A DNA stretch of 64,000 nucleotides. Source: Ceratobasidium sp. AG-K (taxonomy: Eukaryota; Basidiomycota; Agaricomycetes; Cantharellales; Ceratobasidiaceae). The translations under genes and the position numbers were made by a program. The notes beneath the pieces were generated by a model, which was not told where the DNA came from, did no database searches, and saw nothing but the letters and a program-made list of their open reading frames with translations. The DNA is taken from positions 2,170,001 to 2,234,000 of the forward strand of contig JAWNGF010000006.1 in the NCBI GenBank assembly GCA_037039685.1, given 5' to 3'. Below are positions 22,648-33,339 of the stretch, piece by piece. Position 1 is the stretch's first letter; the number at the start of each line of letters is the position of its first letter.

Positions 22648-22979
22648 TGTGTCTCTATTGTCTCAAACTATTCAATGTAGTTATTCTGCTGAGCTGGAGT
22701 GTTGCTGTGCTGTGTATTGAAATGATTGTATTCCATTTAAAACGAATTCAAAAACGTTACGAAGCATTCAGAAGAACGTTACATGCTGGTCGTGAGGATC
22801 GTGAGGATAAAAATACACGTTTGTTTCGTAGAAAATGCAAAGGTGAAAAAAATACAGAATTATTGATCATAAAGAGGGGGCGTAAAGTCCGCGTAGAAAG
22901 CGCATCCATAGATTCAACAGTGAGAGGAAACCGTATTTGGGTATTCGATGGGTCGCGCCGAGTCAAAAACCAGAATCCT
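22648..22979. other. Intergenic between convergent genes
   Basis: A 332-bp A-rich stretch lies between two stop codons on opposite strands. It is probably two overlapping 3' regions. No gene is seen. Confidence 0.5.
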
Positions 22980-23820
22980 TTAATAAATCGCAGTCTTGCG
23001 GATCTCACGCGCAGCATTGGCTAGCGCCAGCAGCCGGTCCGCGTCGCCTTGCGTCGGTGGAGTGGAAAGCGCAAGAACGTTGTTCGTTAGGCGGCGGATG
23101 CGGCGCAGAACACTATCATGGGTTACATTAGTTATGGTCCGGCGCATAGTGGCATGAAACTTACTCAGGAATGTCGTTCGCGATGAAGTTCAGGCGAGCA
23201 TAAGTGATGTCGGCGAGCTCCTGAGCGATGTTGTAGAGCTCGTACTGAACGTAGCCAGCAGCAGGGGACATGATTGGGTAATTCTGGGGTTAAATGCAAG
23301 GATGAGCTCATTGATCACAAGTATTTGGTTGAAAGAGACCCACCTGGCCGAGGGGAACAACGTCGTTGAGCGTCTTCAAGAGACGACCGTTGAGTTCATT
23401 ACGAACATCCTTTGGCTCGTAAGCCGGAAGTTCTAGCAAGCGGAATGGACGGCAGGCCGGCGGGTTTGGAGCGAATTTAACAGAGGTGCTCTTGACTGAA
23501 ACGGGTACTGGCATGCGAAGGTTGATGGCTTGAGGTTCGTCCGCGGGCAATTTATATTCGTCCAGAAGCCACCTTACCGATTTAGCCGCCCTCGCCTCGG
23601 GCTCAGCGCGAACCCCGAGTGCGTTGGCAGTGGCGGTACGGATCGGACGCAGTGTCACGCATGCGCGAGCGTCGACTGAACCACGTCGTGATGCGCTGCA
23701 GGGCTGTGTTCCCCGCACTGCATGATTGAGGGTGCCTGAGCCGCGACGGCGGGTGACGAGAGGGCCATGCTTGTCAGAGGGAGCCCACATTACGGAAGAG
23801 AAGATCGGAAGATTCGACAT
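22980..23820 (-). CDS. Hypothetical protein, three exons
   Basis: The minus-strand gene model is clean: ATG at 23820, donor GGCCAG|GTGGGT near 23342, acceptor before NYPIMSPAAGYVQYELYN (about 23285), a second intron near 23110-23165, and a stop after KTAIY. The protein is ~247 residues. The first exon is rich in Arg/Ser/Ala and could be disordered or a leader. The middle has LLDEYKLP and RLLELPAYEPKDVRNELNG. The C-terminal two exons are predicted helical (ELYNIAQELADITYARLNF). The C-terminal exons use C-ending codons heavily, as highly expressed fungal genes do. I do not recognise the family and assign no function. Confidence 0.65.
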
Positions 23821-25570
23821 GGCGTGGGAGAGATGTGGGATGACCGAAGGGTATAGACTGCTGCTTTATATGACTCTGGGTATTAGGGATGGGCGCAAAA
23901 GAGACAAGACCGAGCGAGGACAATTGATTCGCTGACTGGGCAAGTGCTTGCAAGTAAGAGGAGAGAATTGCCTCTAATAATCAATTCCGGCTAGTAAGGA
24001 GGTATGGATAATAAATTTGAAAGGAGCGCTTGATCGTAGGATGACGGGGCCCAGCCCAATTAGACACCGAAAGTTGAAAGAGACTGATGCACCTCTATTG
24101 AACCGGACCAGGTATTTAACAGCACCCGTTCCCATGCGTCCATATCAACATGCGCTCCTTCCGTAGGAATACCTAGCTGGAAAGTTGCCACACGCTAAGG
24201 AGCCCGTCGCTAGACAATAGTGCGTCGGGTACGCTGACGACAACTCAAGCCAATGGGATCGTGACTGTCGTTATGTGGTCGGAGGGTACGCAGGGTTCTC
24301 CGGGGACTGTAACAAAGGATAAAATGGGCATGCTCGAGGTTAAGCACGGGTGCGATCGGCGCACACCAAAATCAAAAATACGCAAACCGCACACCGCTCT
24401 CCGGTCTTAGGATGGTACACTCCCTACGCTTGCTCGCGCTCCGTCTGTGAGGATTTAGAACCAAGGGATTGCTGTTGGTGCAAACATGACGAGAGGACAT
24501 GGTGGAAGTGCCGATCACCTGGTCATCCTTTACTCGAACAAAGGCAATGTTTGGCAAATTGTTTGTCCCGTGGTGGCCACGCGGCGCATCGAGCCAAATT
24601 AATTCCGTAAACGCTCGAGTGTGCTGGCGGCTGGACCTCACTTGCTGAGGCTCGTAGATGCGTGGTCGGGGTGGGAGGAGGTATGACACGCACTTACAAT
24701 GTGATAGATATGATATATACCACTGATAATAATATGTAGCAACATGATGTGAATGCCCTCCCAAGGTAAGGTGGATATACAATTACTCTGAAGCTATTCG
24801 AAGTAGCGGCCAACCTGAAGAGGTTCGCAAAGCGGCCAAACATTTGACTCTAACATATTACCAGCCAGCTCCACCGACCATTTAGAAGTACTCTGTCATT
24901 CGAGTAGATATTATCATGAGCACTGTACAGTTAGTGATAAACTTCAGAACGTTCGTTTACTTTATTACAGAATGTAACGGGGGAGTGGGTCGAATCGAGA
25001 TTTAATGAAAATCGTCGAAGTGATCGTGCCTAACACATTTGATGTGGTCCCATTCAGAGGCCGAGAACAATGGTCGAATGTGACGCCAGGGAACAGAACT
25101 CGGGAATTCCCGGCACGTGATTTTAACGAGTTGCTGGTCGGAAGTTAGCTGAGTTTACATCTTCCTGTCGTGCATTTACCACGAGTTCTGAAATTTATCT
25201 GCCGCGGTCCCGAACGGGCATGGTCAAAGGTACCGTGCGATACTTTGGCCGAATATCAGCCAATGGGCGTCGAGGCTGGCACAGCACCACCACTAGAACC
25301 ATGTGGCAAGTCATAACCACCCAATAACCTTCCGGCACGTGACCTACCGGACTCAAAAAACTGCAACCAGAGTACCCCCATGCCGTGGGCCTCCCTGCGC
25401 ATTGTCTGACTCGGCGGATGCAGGTGACTTCTGCGCACGGGCCATTGAGCTTTCGGAGCGGATACAAAGGCCGTTTTACCGTGGCTACGACCGTATCCCT
25501 TTTACATCAACTCGCTTCACGCGCAACATCTACAGCGCCAACTACAACAAACGATTTTACTATACGCAAC
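23821..25570. other. Long intergenic region before Argonaute
   Basis: About 1.75 kb contains no open frame with recognisable content. It should hold the promoter of the hypothetical gene (left) and that of Argonaute (right). Confidence 0.45.
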
Positions 25571-28500
25571 ATGAGTTCTGGACGAGGATTTGATAGAGGA
25601 CGTGGCCGTGGCGGACCTTCAGGTGGCTACGGGGGAGACCGGTGAGATGCTATTTCTAAATTTCGTGACCCGAGGTCCGATCATGTTGTTCTAGTGGGGG
25701 CGCTCGTGGTCGCGGAGGCTATGCGCGTGGTGGAGGAGCAGACCGGTAAGACGCTAATTCCAAACTTTGGACTACAATCCCAACAATACCAATGTAGCGG
25801 AGGGGCGCGCGGTGGACCACCCTTTCGTGGACGAGGCGGCGCGATGCGTGGGGGGATCTTCGACCCCGGCCCAGCCAGGATTGACGCACGCTTGGCCTCG
25901 AACGCAGAAGATCAGCTCGTGGCAGCTTTCAAGGATCTGGACGTTGACGAAGACGGCATGCCCCGTCGCCCCGACTTTGGCAGCAATGGGCAGCCCGTGA
26001 TGCTTCGTACCAACTACTTCCCCGTCGACTTCGACAAAGAAAAGATTTACGACTACGACGTCACTATCGAACCTGAGATTGGTGTCAAGCGGGTCGTAAA
26101 GCGCTTGCTTGAGCTCATGATGTCTACCCCAGATTTCGCTCCATATGCCGAGTATGCCTCCCACGACAACATGAAACGGCTGGTCTCTACGAAAGAGATC
26201 CCAGTGTCTGGCGCTGCTCAAGTTTTTTCTGTGCCAGTGACGCACTTTGATGAAGGGGAGAGCGGTCCTACGGAAAGCTCCAAAAATTACCGAATCTCAC
26301 TCAAGCCAACGGCGACGCACGATATGGCTGACATGAACAAGTGGGTAATTTCTTGGCCCGTAATCACATTTCACCAACATGTTCCACTAGACATATGGAA
26401 GGGCAAAACAATACATTTGATCCGCAGCCTATGCTATCTGCGTTCAACATCCTACTGGCCAAGTACCCCTCGCAGAATGGGTTAATGGTCGGACGTAACA
26501 AGTGGTTCTCCCCTTCAACGAGCGAGCCGTCGGATCTTGGAGGGGGGCTTGTTGCGTACAAGGGCTTCTATAGCTCCGTTCGCCCTTCATTCAAGCAATT
26601 GATGGTTAACGTCAATGTCGCGACTACGGCGTTCTATCGACCTGGCAATTTGGCTCAACTGTTCTTCCAGTTCGGACCATCAGGAGGCTCGAGGCTCGCA
26701 TCTTTCGTACACAACCTACGGATCGAAATGAACCACACTGGTCGTGTCATGAGGAAGACCATCAAGGGCATCAAGCTCGCACAAGGCTTTAGCGCTCGCG
26801 CCTACAAGTTCCAATGCGACGAGTTTGGTGAGGAACTCACAGTGGAGAGTTACTTCAAGCGAAGTAAGTATGCCGCCTTCGATTGCATTATCCTTTTTGA
26901 TTATCGTCTGTAGAGTACAACATTACCCTCCAAAGCCCCCAACTCCCCCTCGTAGATATTAGTGGGAACAAGGATCGACCCATCCTGGTCCCTCCCGAAG
27001 TCTGCACGATTCTTCCCGGTCAGCCGTTCCGCGGCAAACTGACCGACGAGCACACGGCTTCAATGATCCTCGTTGCCTGCCAGCCTCCAAATGTCAACGC
27101 CCAGAGCATCACTGGCACGGGACTAGGGTCTCTTGGACTTGTTGGTGCCAACTCTCCTCTTGGGCGCATGGGTATCCGAGTCGGGTCCCAGATGGCGACG
27201 GTGCCTGGCCGCGTCCTCACCTCTCCAAGCATTCACTACAATAATCGTACGTCGGCCGAGGTCACGAATGCATCCTGGAATCTGCGAGGTGTGCGCTTTG
27301 CTATTGCAGCGAAGCTCGAGAACTGGGGAGTGCTGTTTATTCAAGACGGAGGTCAGGATGACATGAAGGCCGCCACCAGCGGAGCCATTGTTCAAGGACT
27401 CGCGGACATGTGCAGCAAGTCTGGTATGAACGTCGACAGACGGCCACCGAAGATGGTAGATGCCCACTTGCCCCCAAAGAACCAGGACTCCTCACCAGTG
27501 ACGCGACCGCGCGCAATCGAGACCATCAAGCGAGCCCTGATGACGATGAACCCAAAGCCAAAGCTTGTGGTTATTGTGCTAAGCAATAGCGACAAAGCGA
27601 TCTACAATGGACTGAAGCATCTATGCGACGTCCAACTCGACGTGCTCACGGTCTGTGTCCAAGCTAACAAGTTCAAGGATGGAAAGGTAGTTTCCCGAGT
27701 TTATTCCATGTCATAATCCTAACTTCTTTCACTTTTATAGCCTCAATATAATGCCAACGTTGGGCTCAAGATCAACGCAAAGCTTGGTGGAGTCAACCAC
27801 GTTATCAATCCGAACGACAAGACCATGGCCTGGGTCCGTGCGGAGCCAACGATGATGGTTGGAAGCGACGTTACCCATCCTAGCCCTGGCAGTGCTCGTG
27901 GAACACCAAGTATCGCCGCCGTGGTTGGTAGCACCGATAACACCTTTGGCCAGTTCCCGGCCAGCATGCGTCTCCAGCAGTCGAAGAAGGAGGTGAGCAC
28001 ACAGTGCAATCCTATGCGTTGCCGTGCTGAAGCTGTATTGGTCACAGATGATCACGGACTTGACCGACATGATGGTTGAGCGTCTCAATGCATTCAAGGC
28101 CAAGAACAATGTGTTACCCAAGCGCATCCTGTTCTTCCGCGACGGTGTTTCAGAGGGCCAATTCCTGACTGTGCGCGATGACGAGCTCCCCAAGGTCCAT
28201 GCGGCGTTCGCCAAGTACAAGGAGAAGGACGGAACGCCGTACAAGCCCAAATTGACGATTCTGATTGCCGGCAAGCGCCACCACACTCGCTTCTTCCCGA
28301 CAAAAAATGAGGATGCGGACAAGGGCAACTGCAAGCCCGGAACTGTCGTTGATCGTGGGGGTGAGTTCAAAGGGCACTAATATATGGACCGCGACTGATT
28401 TTTTTTTCGTTAGTTACCGACGTGTACGACTTCGACTTTTTCCTTCAAGCTCACGCCGGACTTCAGGGCACGACTCGTCCAACTCACTATACCGTTGTCC

Positions 28501-28848
28501 ATGACGATAATGGCTTCAAGGCCGACGAGCTTCAAGGACTGACTCACAGTATGGCGTACCTCTTTGCTCGTGCTACCAAGGCTGTCTCGCTTGTCCCACC
28601 TGCTTACTACGCCGGTGAGTTTATGTTTACAGCAACACACTGTTGAACATACCAACTAATTATACTAAACAGACCTTGCCTGCGAGCGTGGCCGCTGTTA
28701 TCTCAGTCAGTTGCTCAACGCATTCGATGGAGCGGCTTCGATTCGCAGCGGAAGCAGCACGGACGAGGAGGTTATGAGACAGGCTCAAAGCCTGTGGGGC
28801 CGTGGTCCAACTGGCCCTAACATCAAGGATTCCATGTTCTACCTTTGA
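25571..28848 (+). CDS. Argonaute (PAZ-PIWI) protein
   Basis: This is the RNA-guided core of gene silencing. The N-terminus is an RGG-rich tail (RGRGRGGPSGGYGG, ARGRGGYARGGG), broken by two short introns. The N domain starts near 25970 (VMLRTNYFPVDF). The PAZ region lies around 26600-26860 (VNVATTAFYRPGNLAQLF). MID spans about 27060-27500. PIWI (27520-28848) carries VGSDVTHPSPGS (first catalytic Asp, about 27862), FFRDGVSEGQF (second Asp, about 28133) and PPAYYADLACERGRCYL (about 28600-28695), where the usual fourth-position His is Asp. A DDD set is known for several plant and fungal Argonautes and is compatible with slicing (family knowledge). It ends with ..KDSMFYL, the typical hydrophobic Argonaute terminus. 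Length is about 930 residues with eight or so introns. Convergent with the MYND cluster. Confidence 0.93.
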
Positions 28849-30400
28849 GAGTGGGATCATACGAGGATCAACATGGGATGAATCAACGGTTGAGAGTGAA
28901 TATCTGTACGCCTGTATGTTTTTATACATTCATTGAGATTTTGCATGAAGAGTTCTTTGTCGTGCCCTGATGACTAAGTATGGTCACCCGTCACCAAAAT
29001 CCTCTGACGCTAACGAGCGCCGGTTTGCTCATACGTGCTCGCTTGGGTAAAGGAGCACTCAGGAGCACCCGAGTGGCTGTGCAATTGGTGCTCCTATACC
29101 CAAGCGAGCACGCACAAGCAAATCGGCGCTCACGAGCCCAAAAGAGAATCGACGGATTTGCTTGAGCCAACCAAACGAAATGCCTGATGTGGCCTCGATT
29201 TTATTCATTGACGGGCCAACGTGTCTGTAGCGCGAGTTATCACAAGTAACACACGTGATAAGCTCTTTTGTTTTCCTGACCGTTGGTTACCATACGTTCG
29301 CGTTATCTCACATTAACGGAAGAACAACATGTCAGGTGAATATATGTATGCGTCAAGGTAATATAATTATGTGTAGTAATTACAAGCTACTCAATCTCGC
29401 GCACAACCTCCCCTGCCACGAAAATGAACTCCAGAGTACTTGAAGTCAGCTCCGAAACGCTAGGAATTAATGAATCAATGACGCACCGGCTTGTCAGGGC
29501 TCCTAGCTCGGTTGCAGTGGTTGCGCCCAACACCACCGCCAGAAGCCCCTACTCCGAGAGTGCGCTTCCTCCATTTGCCCCATCCCCTTCAGTCTTTGTT
29601 AAATTATTTTCGTCTTACTTTTTTTTTTTGTTATAGCCTCTTCCCGTCTCTCTTGGGGAGGGGAGTTTGTGGGCACTCGACTCTTTATTTGATTTTTTCA
29701 TGAAGTACAGGGGGTCCAGGTAGGGCCAGTTTGAAGCGTTGGGCGTCGAAAGTGTCCGTGTTTCAGCCGTGGTTCCAGAAGAAAAGTCCAAGGCAGTAGT
29801 CCGGTCGCCGAGGTTGTCACAGTTGAGGGGCAAGACTAGAATCAGAGGTGGTGGTTGAATGAGAAGAGTCGGTGGTCTCCCAGAGGGCTTTATACGCCTC
29901 AGAGTTGGGAGGTCGGGTAGATTTCTTGTTTGCGCCCGCCCCCGTTTCTCTCTACATCGGATTCGGCGCCGCTATTTGCACCGGGTTGGACCACCCATCC
30001 CACTTAGGAAATTATTGTGCTTGATGAGGTTCTGTCTCGATGTATGCGCCAATTTCTATATAGAGCCAATGTATGCGCTATTGGCTTCAAGACTTGGTTT
30101 ACATAAGGTCGGGTGACTGTTGCAAAGCCGACCATCATTGCTGATCGCGACCATCGCCCACGACTGTCGACTGAACCTGCATTTAAGCCCGACTACTGAT
30201 TGCCGCATGACGTCAACTTGGTATATGTCCATCCACACCGGAGCTGGACCCAGCGAAACGATTCCACGATCCCGTGGCCTAAAATTGACAAATTTTTCAT
30301 TTTCGGTAACTGTCGCAAGACCACAGATGCTAGTTGTACGCAGAATTACAGACAGGAAACGGAACTGTACAAAATATTCGGTAACATTAGGCAATACGAC
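28849..30400. other. Intergenic region between Argonaute and the MYND cluster
   Basis: Apart from the long inverted repeat at 29015-29131, this holds pyrimidine-rich stretches (about 29560-29700) and short open frames without recognisable content. No gene is supported. Confidence 0.45.
29015..29131. repeat. Long imperfect inverted repeat (44-bp arms, 29-nt loop)
   Basis: The left arm 29015-29058 begins GAGCGCCGGTTTGCTC; the right arm 29088-29131 is its reverse complement with 5 mismatches out of 44. The loop is 29059-29087. The arms are exact across the central GTGCTCGCTTGGGTA block. Flanks outside the arms do not match, so the ends are sharp. This fits a tiny MITE-like element or a transcribed hairpin. 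It sits 167 bp after the Argonaute stop codon. Confidence 0.85.
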
Positions 30401-31316
30401 CTATTGGACGCGCGCAAAGCACCTAATCTTGTGTCCCGCCTTCCAATGCTCTGCCTGGCACTTCTTCCCGCAATACCCCACACTCTTGCATCTCGCACAC
30501 CGCATTGCCGGAACCTCATCACAATCCAGATCATAGCCCGCGCAACAATCGTCCCCACCTTGACCCATCAAATGCTCCCTCGTCGACTGAAGATAATAGC
30601 CATCAGGACCAGGCATCGTCTCGACAACGTTGAGAATCCCGTCCAGTCGCTCAATGCTCATCCGGTCAAACTCAGGGATCCGAGGCCACTCGTCCATCCC
30701 CTTGAACGCCGCCAGCCGTTCCGCGAGGTCTTTTCGAACCTTGGCGTCCATGGGCGCCTTGTGGTCGTCTCCGTCGGATGTCTCGCCCCAGAAAAGGCAC
30801 TCGATAATTAGATGGCAAATCCGCCCCGGTCCAGAAGGGTCGAACCACTTGATACCATCAATAAACGACCGGGCGACGAGGTTTGCGAGACCCTTGGCTT
30901 CGGGTGATCGCAAGAACGTGCGAAAGTATGGCTCCTGACCAGCCTCGGGAAAGAGGGAGAGGATCTGAATGTAAGCCGCGTACATGTTCTCTTGCTCGTC
31001 AGGGGAGGTTCTACGAAGTGATTCGGCTATTCTGTATGAGTGGCCCGCACATAGGGCGGCAAGCATGACTGATCGAGCTTTGAACGGGAGCTCGTTCAAG
31101 CGGTAAAGCTTTGCTAGGGTTAAACCCGCTCCATTAAAGAAGTGAGCTTCGTACCTGCCGTTGCAGTTCCAGGAATTCTTCCTCGCTTATATCTTCACCA
31201 GCGGGTAGAGGGTCATCGAGACGTGCTAATTTGGCAATGTTGCCAGTGAAGCTAATTGCTTCGGCGTTCAAGTTCTTGAAGGCGACGTCGCGGCCGTTAA
31301 TTTTCACGGTTGACAT
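30401..31316 (-). CDS. MYND-type zinc-finger protein (paralogue 1)
   Basis: Two exons on the minus strand. Exon 1 starts MSTVKINGRDVAF and ends in ..FLELQRQ; an intron of about 57 nt separates it from LYRLNELPFKARS. The body is helical (AALCAGHSYRIAESLRR, ILSLFPEAGQEPYFRTFLRSPE). The C-terminus is a MYND finger: CDEVPAMRCARCKSVGYCG, then KCQAEHWKAGH and a final Cys, with the expected Cys/His ligands. MYND fingers bind proline-rich partner peptides (family knowledge). Length is about 285 residues. The target and role are unknown. It is the left-most member of a tandem family. Confidence 0.82.
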
Positions 31317-31399
31317 GGTTGGGTTCCAGAGTAGGAATAGACGTGGTGGGAGTTGAGCACAACGTTTTGCTTGCCGTTCCGTGCTACCAAACAATACAA

Positions 31400-32970
31400 A
31401 AGTATGTCATCAGAAAGGTTAGATTGTCGACCGGTACCGAAAACGGTATGGTGCCGATTTTCGTCAACGTACCGCATATATAGCCTTTTCGCGTCCACAG
31501 TTGTGTGACTCCCTTCCACTCTGGATAAATACAACCTATCACGGCTGGGCATGTGAAAGACAAGGAAATACTGGATTTCGGATATAGAGGATACATTGCT
31601 TTCAACAATACACTCCGCCAACTACAAACACCCGATAGAAGCTAAACCGCACAATTAGTCGGCGCACGCAAAGCAACGGAACTTGTGCTTATTCTGCCAA
31701 TGCTGTTTCTGACATTTTTCTCCGCATTACACCACACCCCTGCATCTCGAACACCCCTTCTAACTCTTCAGTGGTTCCTCTTTGCCCAACGGAGAGAGAT
31801 CGTTCCCGCAAAACCCAACCCCTGCTAGATCGAGCAAACGGGACTTCACCGCCTTCAGGTACATATCATCAGGCGCGGGATCAATGGATTTAAGTGCATT
31901 GTTCAGCCGCTTGATGGTTCGCTGATCGAAATCTGACCAGTCCTGCCACTGGTTCAGCCGTATAAACTCATCGGTACGAGAGGGGGGACGCTTCCGTAGG
32001 TCCAAGTCCAGAGATGCCTTCTTGTCGTCCCCTTGTTGTGTGTCGCACCAGTGCAATAGTTCAGTTATAAACTGGCAGACCCTCACCGGCGGAACCTAGA
32101 ATCGCCGTTCGAGCCCTTCCAGAAACACCACTGTGACGGAATTGGTGATACCGCGGCTCTTATGAGAGCATAAGAACATGCGATGGTTCGGGAAAGCCGG
32201 ATAGGATTGTAATATAAATGGTGACCGTCTTGCGTTGGTTCCTGGGGGAAGGTTTAAGCAAGCACTGATAGAGTTTGTGTGTATATCAAGCGGAGAACGC
32301 GGCATGCAGGACAGCGCTTTCATCCTTTGGTAGGGGATCGATTTTGGCGTGCTTTTGCGGCGAGTTAGTAACTCATCAGCTTGAGTGGTACATTTTCTTA
32401 CCTCGTTTGATGCCATTGTATTCCAAATATGAAAGGTCTTGACCGGGAGGTAGGGGATCAAGCAGACATGTGTCCTTGGCAATCGCGTTGGCGGAGCTCG
32501 TTGCTTTAGCACGCAGCGCTTTAATAACGCCTGAATTATAACCTTTAGTTTCGACAGACGACATTCTTGTAACGCAGAGCGAGAATAGCCTAACGTGGAA
32601 TATGACCAAGGACCAGTCAAATCAGTTGACTTGGGAGTCTAGTCGTTGACGCTGCCACGAGCGAGATTTTTTGCCCGTAACAAGGATCCTAGGAGAGCAC
32701 AAGGCCAAACAACCGAAAGTAGCGATCAAGCTTCCAAAAGTAGTCAAACAGTGAAAGAGATCGACATTCGAGGATAGAGGAATTTGGTGCAAATAAATGC
32801 GAATAGGGGTGGCTCTGGTGTGGTAGGGACACCTCTCACTTTGGGTGTAAATGAACCACGGCCAGGTGTGGCGCAAGGTGCGCGGAAGGGCGATGTGAAC
32901 GGGCAAGCGTCCTACTGAGGTAATTCAATTACTCAAACGTGACCAGAGAGACAGTTCTAAGTTCCCAGGT
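31400..32970. repeat. Tandem duplication unit A (MYND pseudogene and flanks)
   Basis: This ~1.6 kb stretch matches 33340-34910 at a near-constant offset of about 1.92-1.94 kb. It covers the 3' flank (CGCATATATAGCCTTTTCGC-like), the gene and its 5' flank (GTGGTAGGGA..CCTCT and GGGCAAGCG.CCTACTGAGGTAA-like). Coordinates of the ends are approximate. Confidence 0.7.
31655..32564 (-). pseudogene. MYND-type protein, decayed copy (paralogue 2)
   Basis: The relic starts like its intact neighbour (MSSVETKG vs MSSVETKV). After the intron the frame meets TGA where the neighbour reads ..AAFAASYLHKLYQC. A small deletion and frameshift remove the EPVYDPYQRM part. A second shift is needed to reach VRVCQFITELLHWCDTQ. 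The finger itself has two in-frame stops: TAG before KGCSRCRGVV and TAA where the conserved YCGEKCQ Tyr should be. It is clearly non-functional as a full protein. The breaks are described only and not repaired here. Confidence 0.85.
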
Positions 32971-32999
32971 AACCCGGATGGGCTCAATTGCGTCGATTT

Positions 33000-33075
33000 T
33001 TGATTATGAAAGGTTTTAACCAGGGGGCAGGGGGTGACCAGGCACGTACTCCTAGTAGGCAAGTTAACGCAGCTG
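33000..33075 (-). pseudogene. Short relic of a MYND-family first exon
   Basis: The plus-strand sequence GAAAGGTTTTAACCAGGG followed by GGCAGGGGGTGACCAGGC aligns with the exon-1 end of paralogue 3 (34363-34432; GAAAGGTTCTGACCGGGA and AGCAGGGGATCAAGCAGG). Only this exon piece is seen. Confidence 0.5.
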
Positions 33076-33179
33076 ATTGTCCCAGGACGGGCCGTTTGCC
33101 TGCATCCACACCACCAAAATTTTCAAGGCGGGTTCATTCTATGGCAGTTCTGTGATGGGAGACAAAGATAGCGTGCGGT

Positions 33180-33193
33180 GGGGGGGGGGGGGG
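33180..33193. repeat. Poly-G tract (14 nt)
   Basis: An uninterrupted G run in the spacer between MYND copies, similar to the run at 19279. Confidence 0.9.
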
Positions 33194-33339
33194 TCCAGGG
33201 GGCAACCCCTCTTAGAACCGTCGCTGCCGATCGTCCCATGGTTGAGACAAGGCGAAAATGGGCGCGAGGGGAGCTAATTACAGCTTTTATTTTGCTCGGT
33301 GACGCTTATCAATTCATATCTGTATCATCTAATACTTTA

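Noticed and set aside
24781..24845. Short direct repeat AGCGGCCAA about 24 bp apart
   Set aside because: Too short and only two copies; expected by chance in a window of this size.
23821..25570. Search for a small RNA or protein gene in the long gap before Argonaute
   Set aside because: Open frames there lack motifs and splice logic; nothing supportable was found.
26500..26900. Possible loss of PAZ function in Argonaute
   Set aside because: The PAZ region reads through with family-like motifs; I cannot judge single binding residues reliably by eye.
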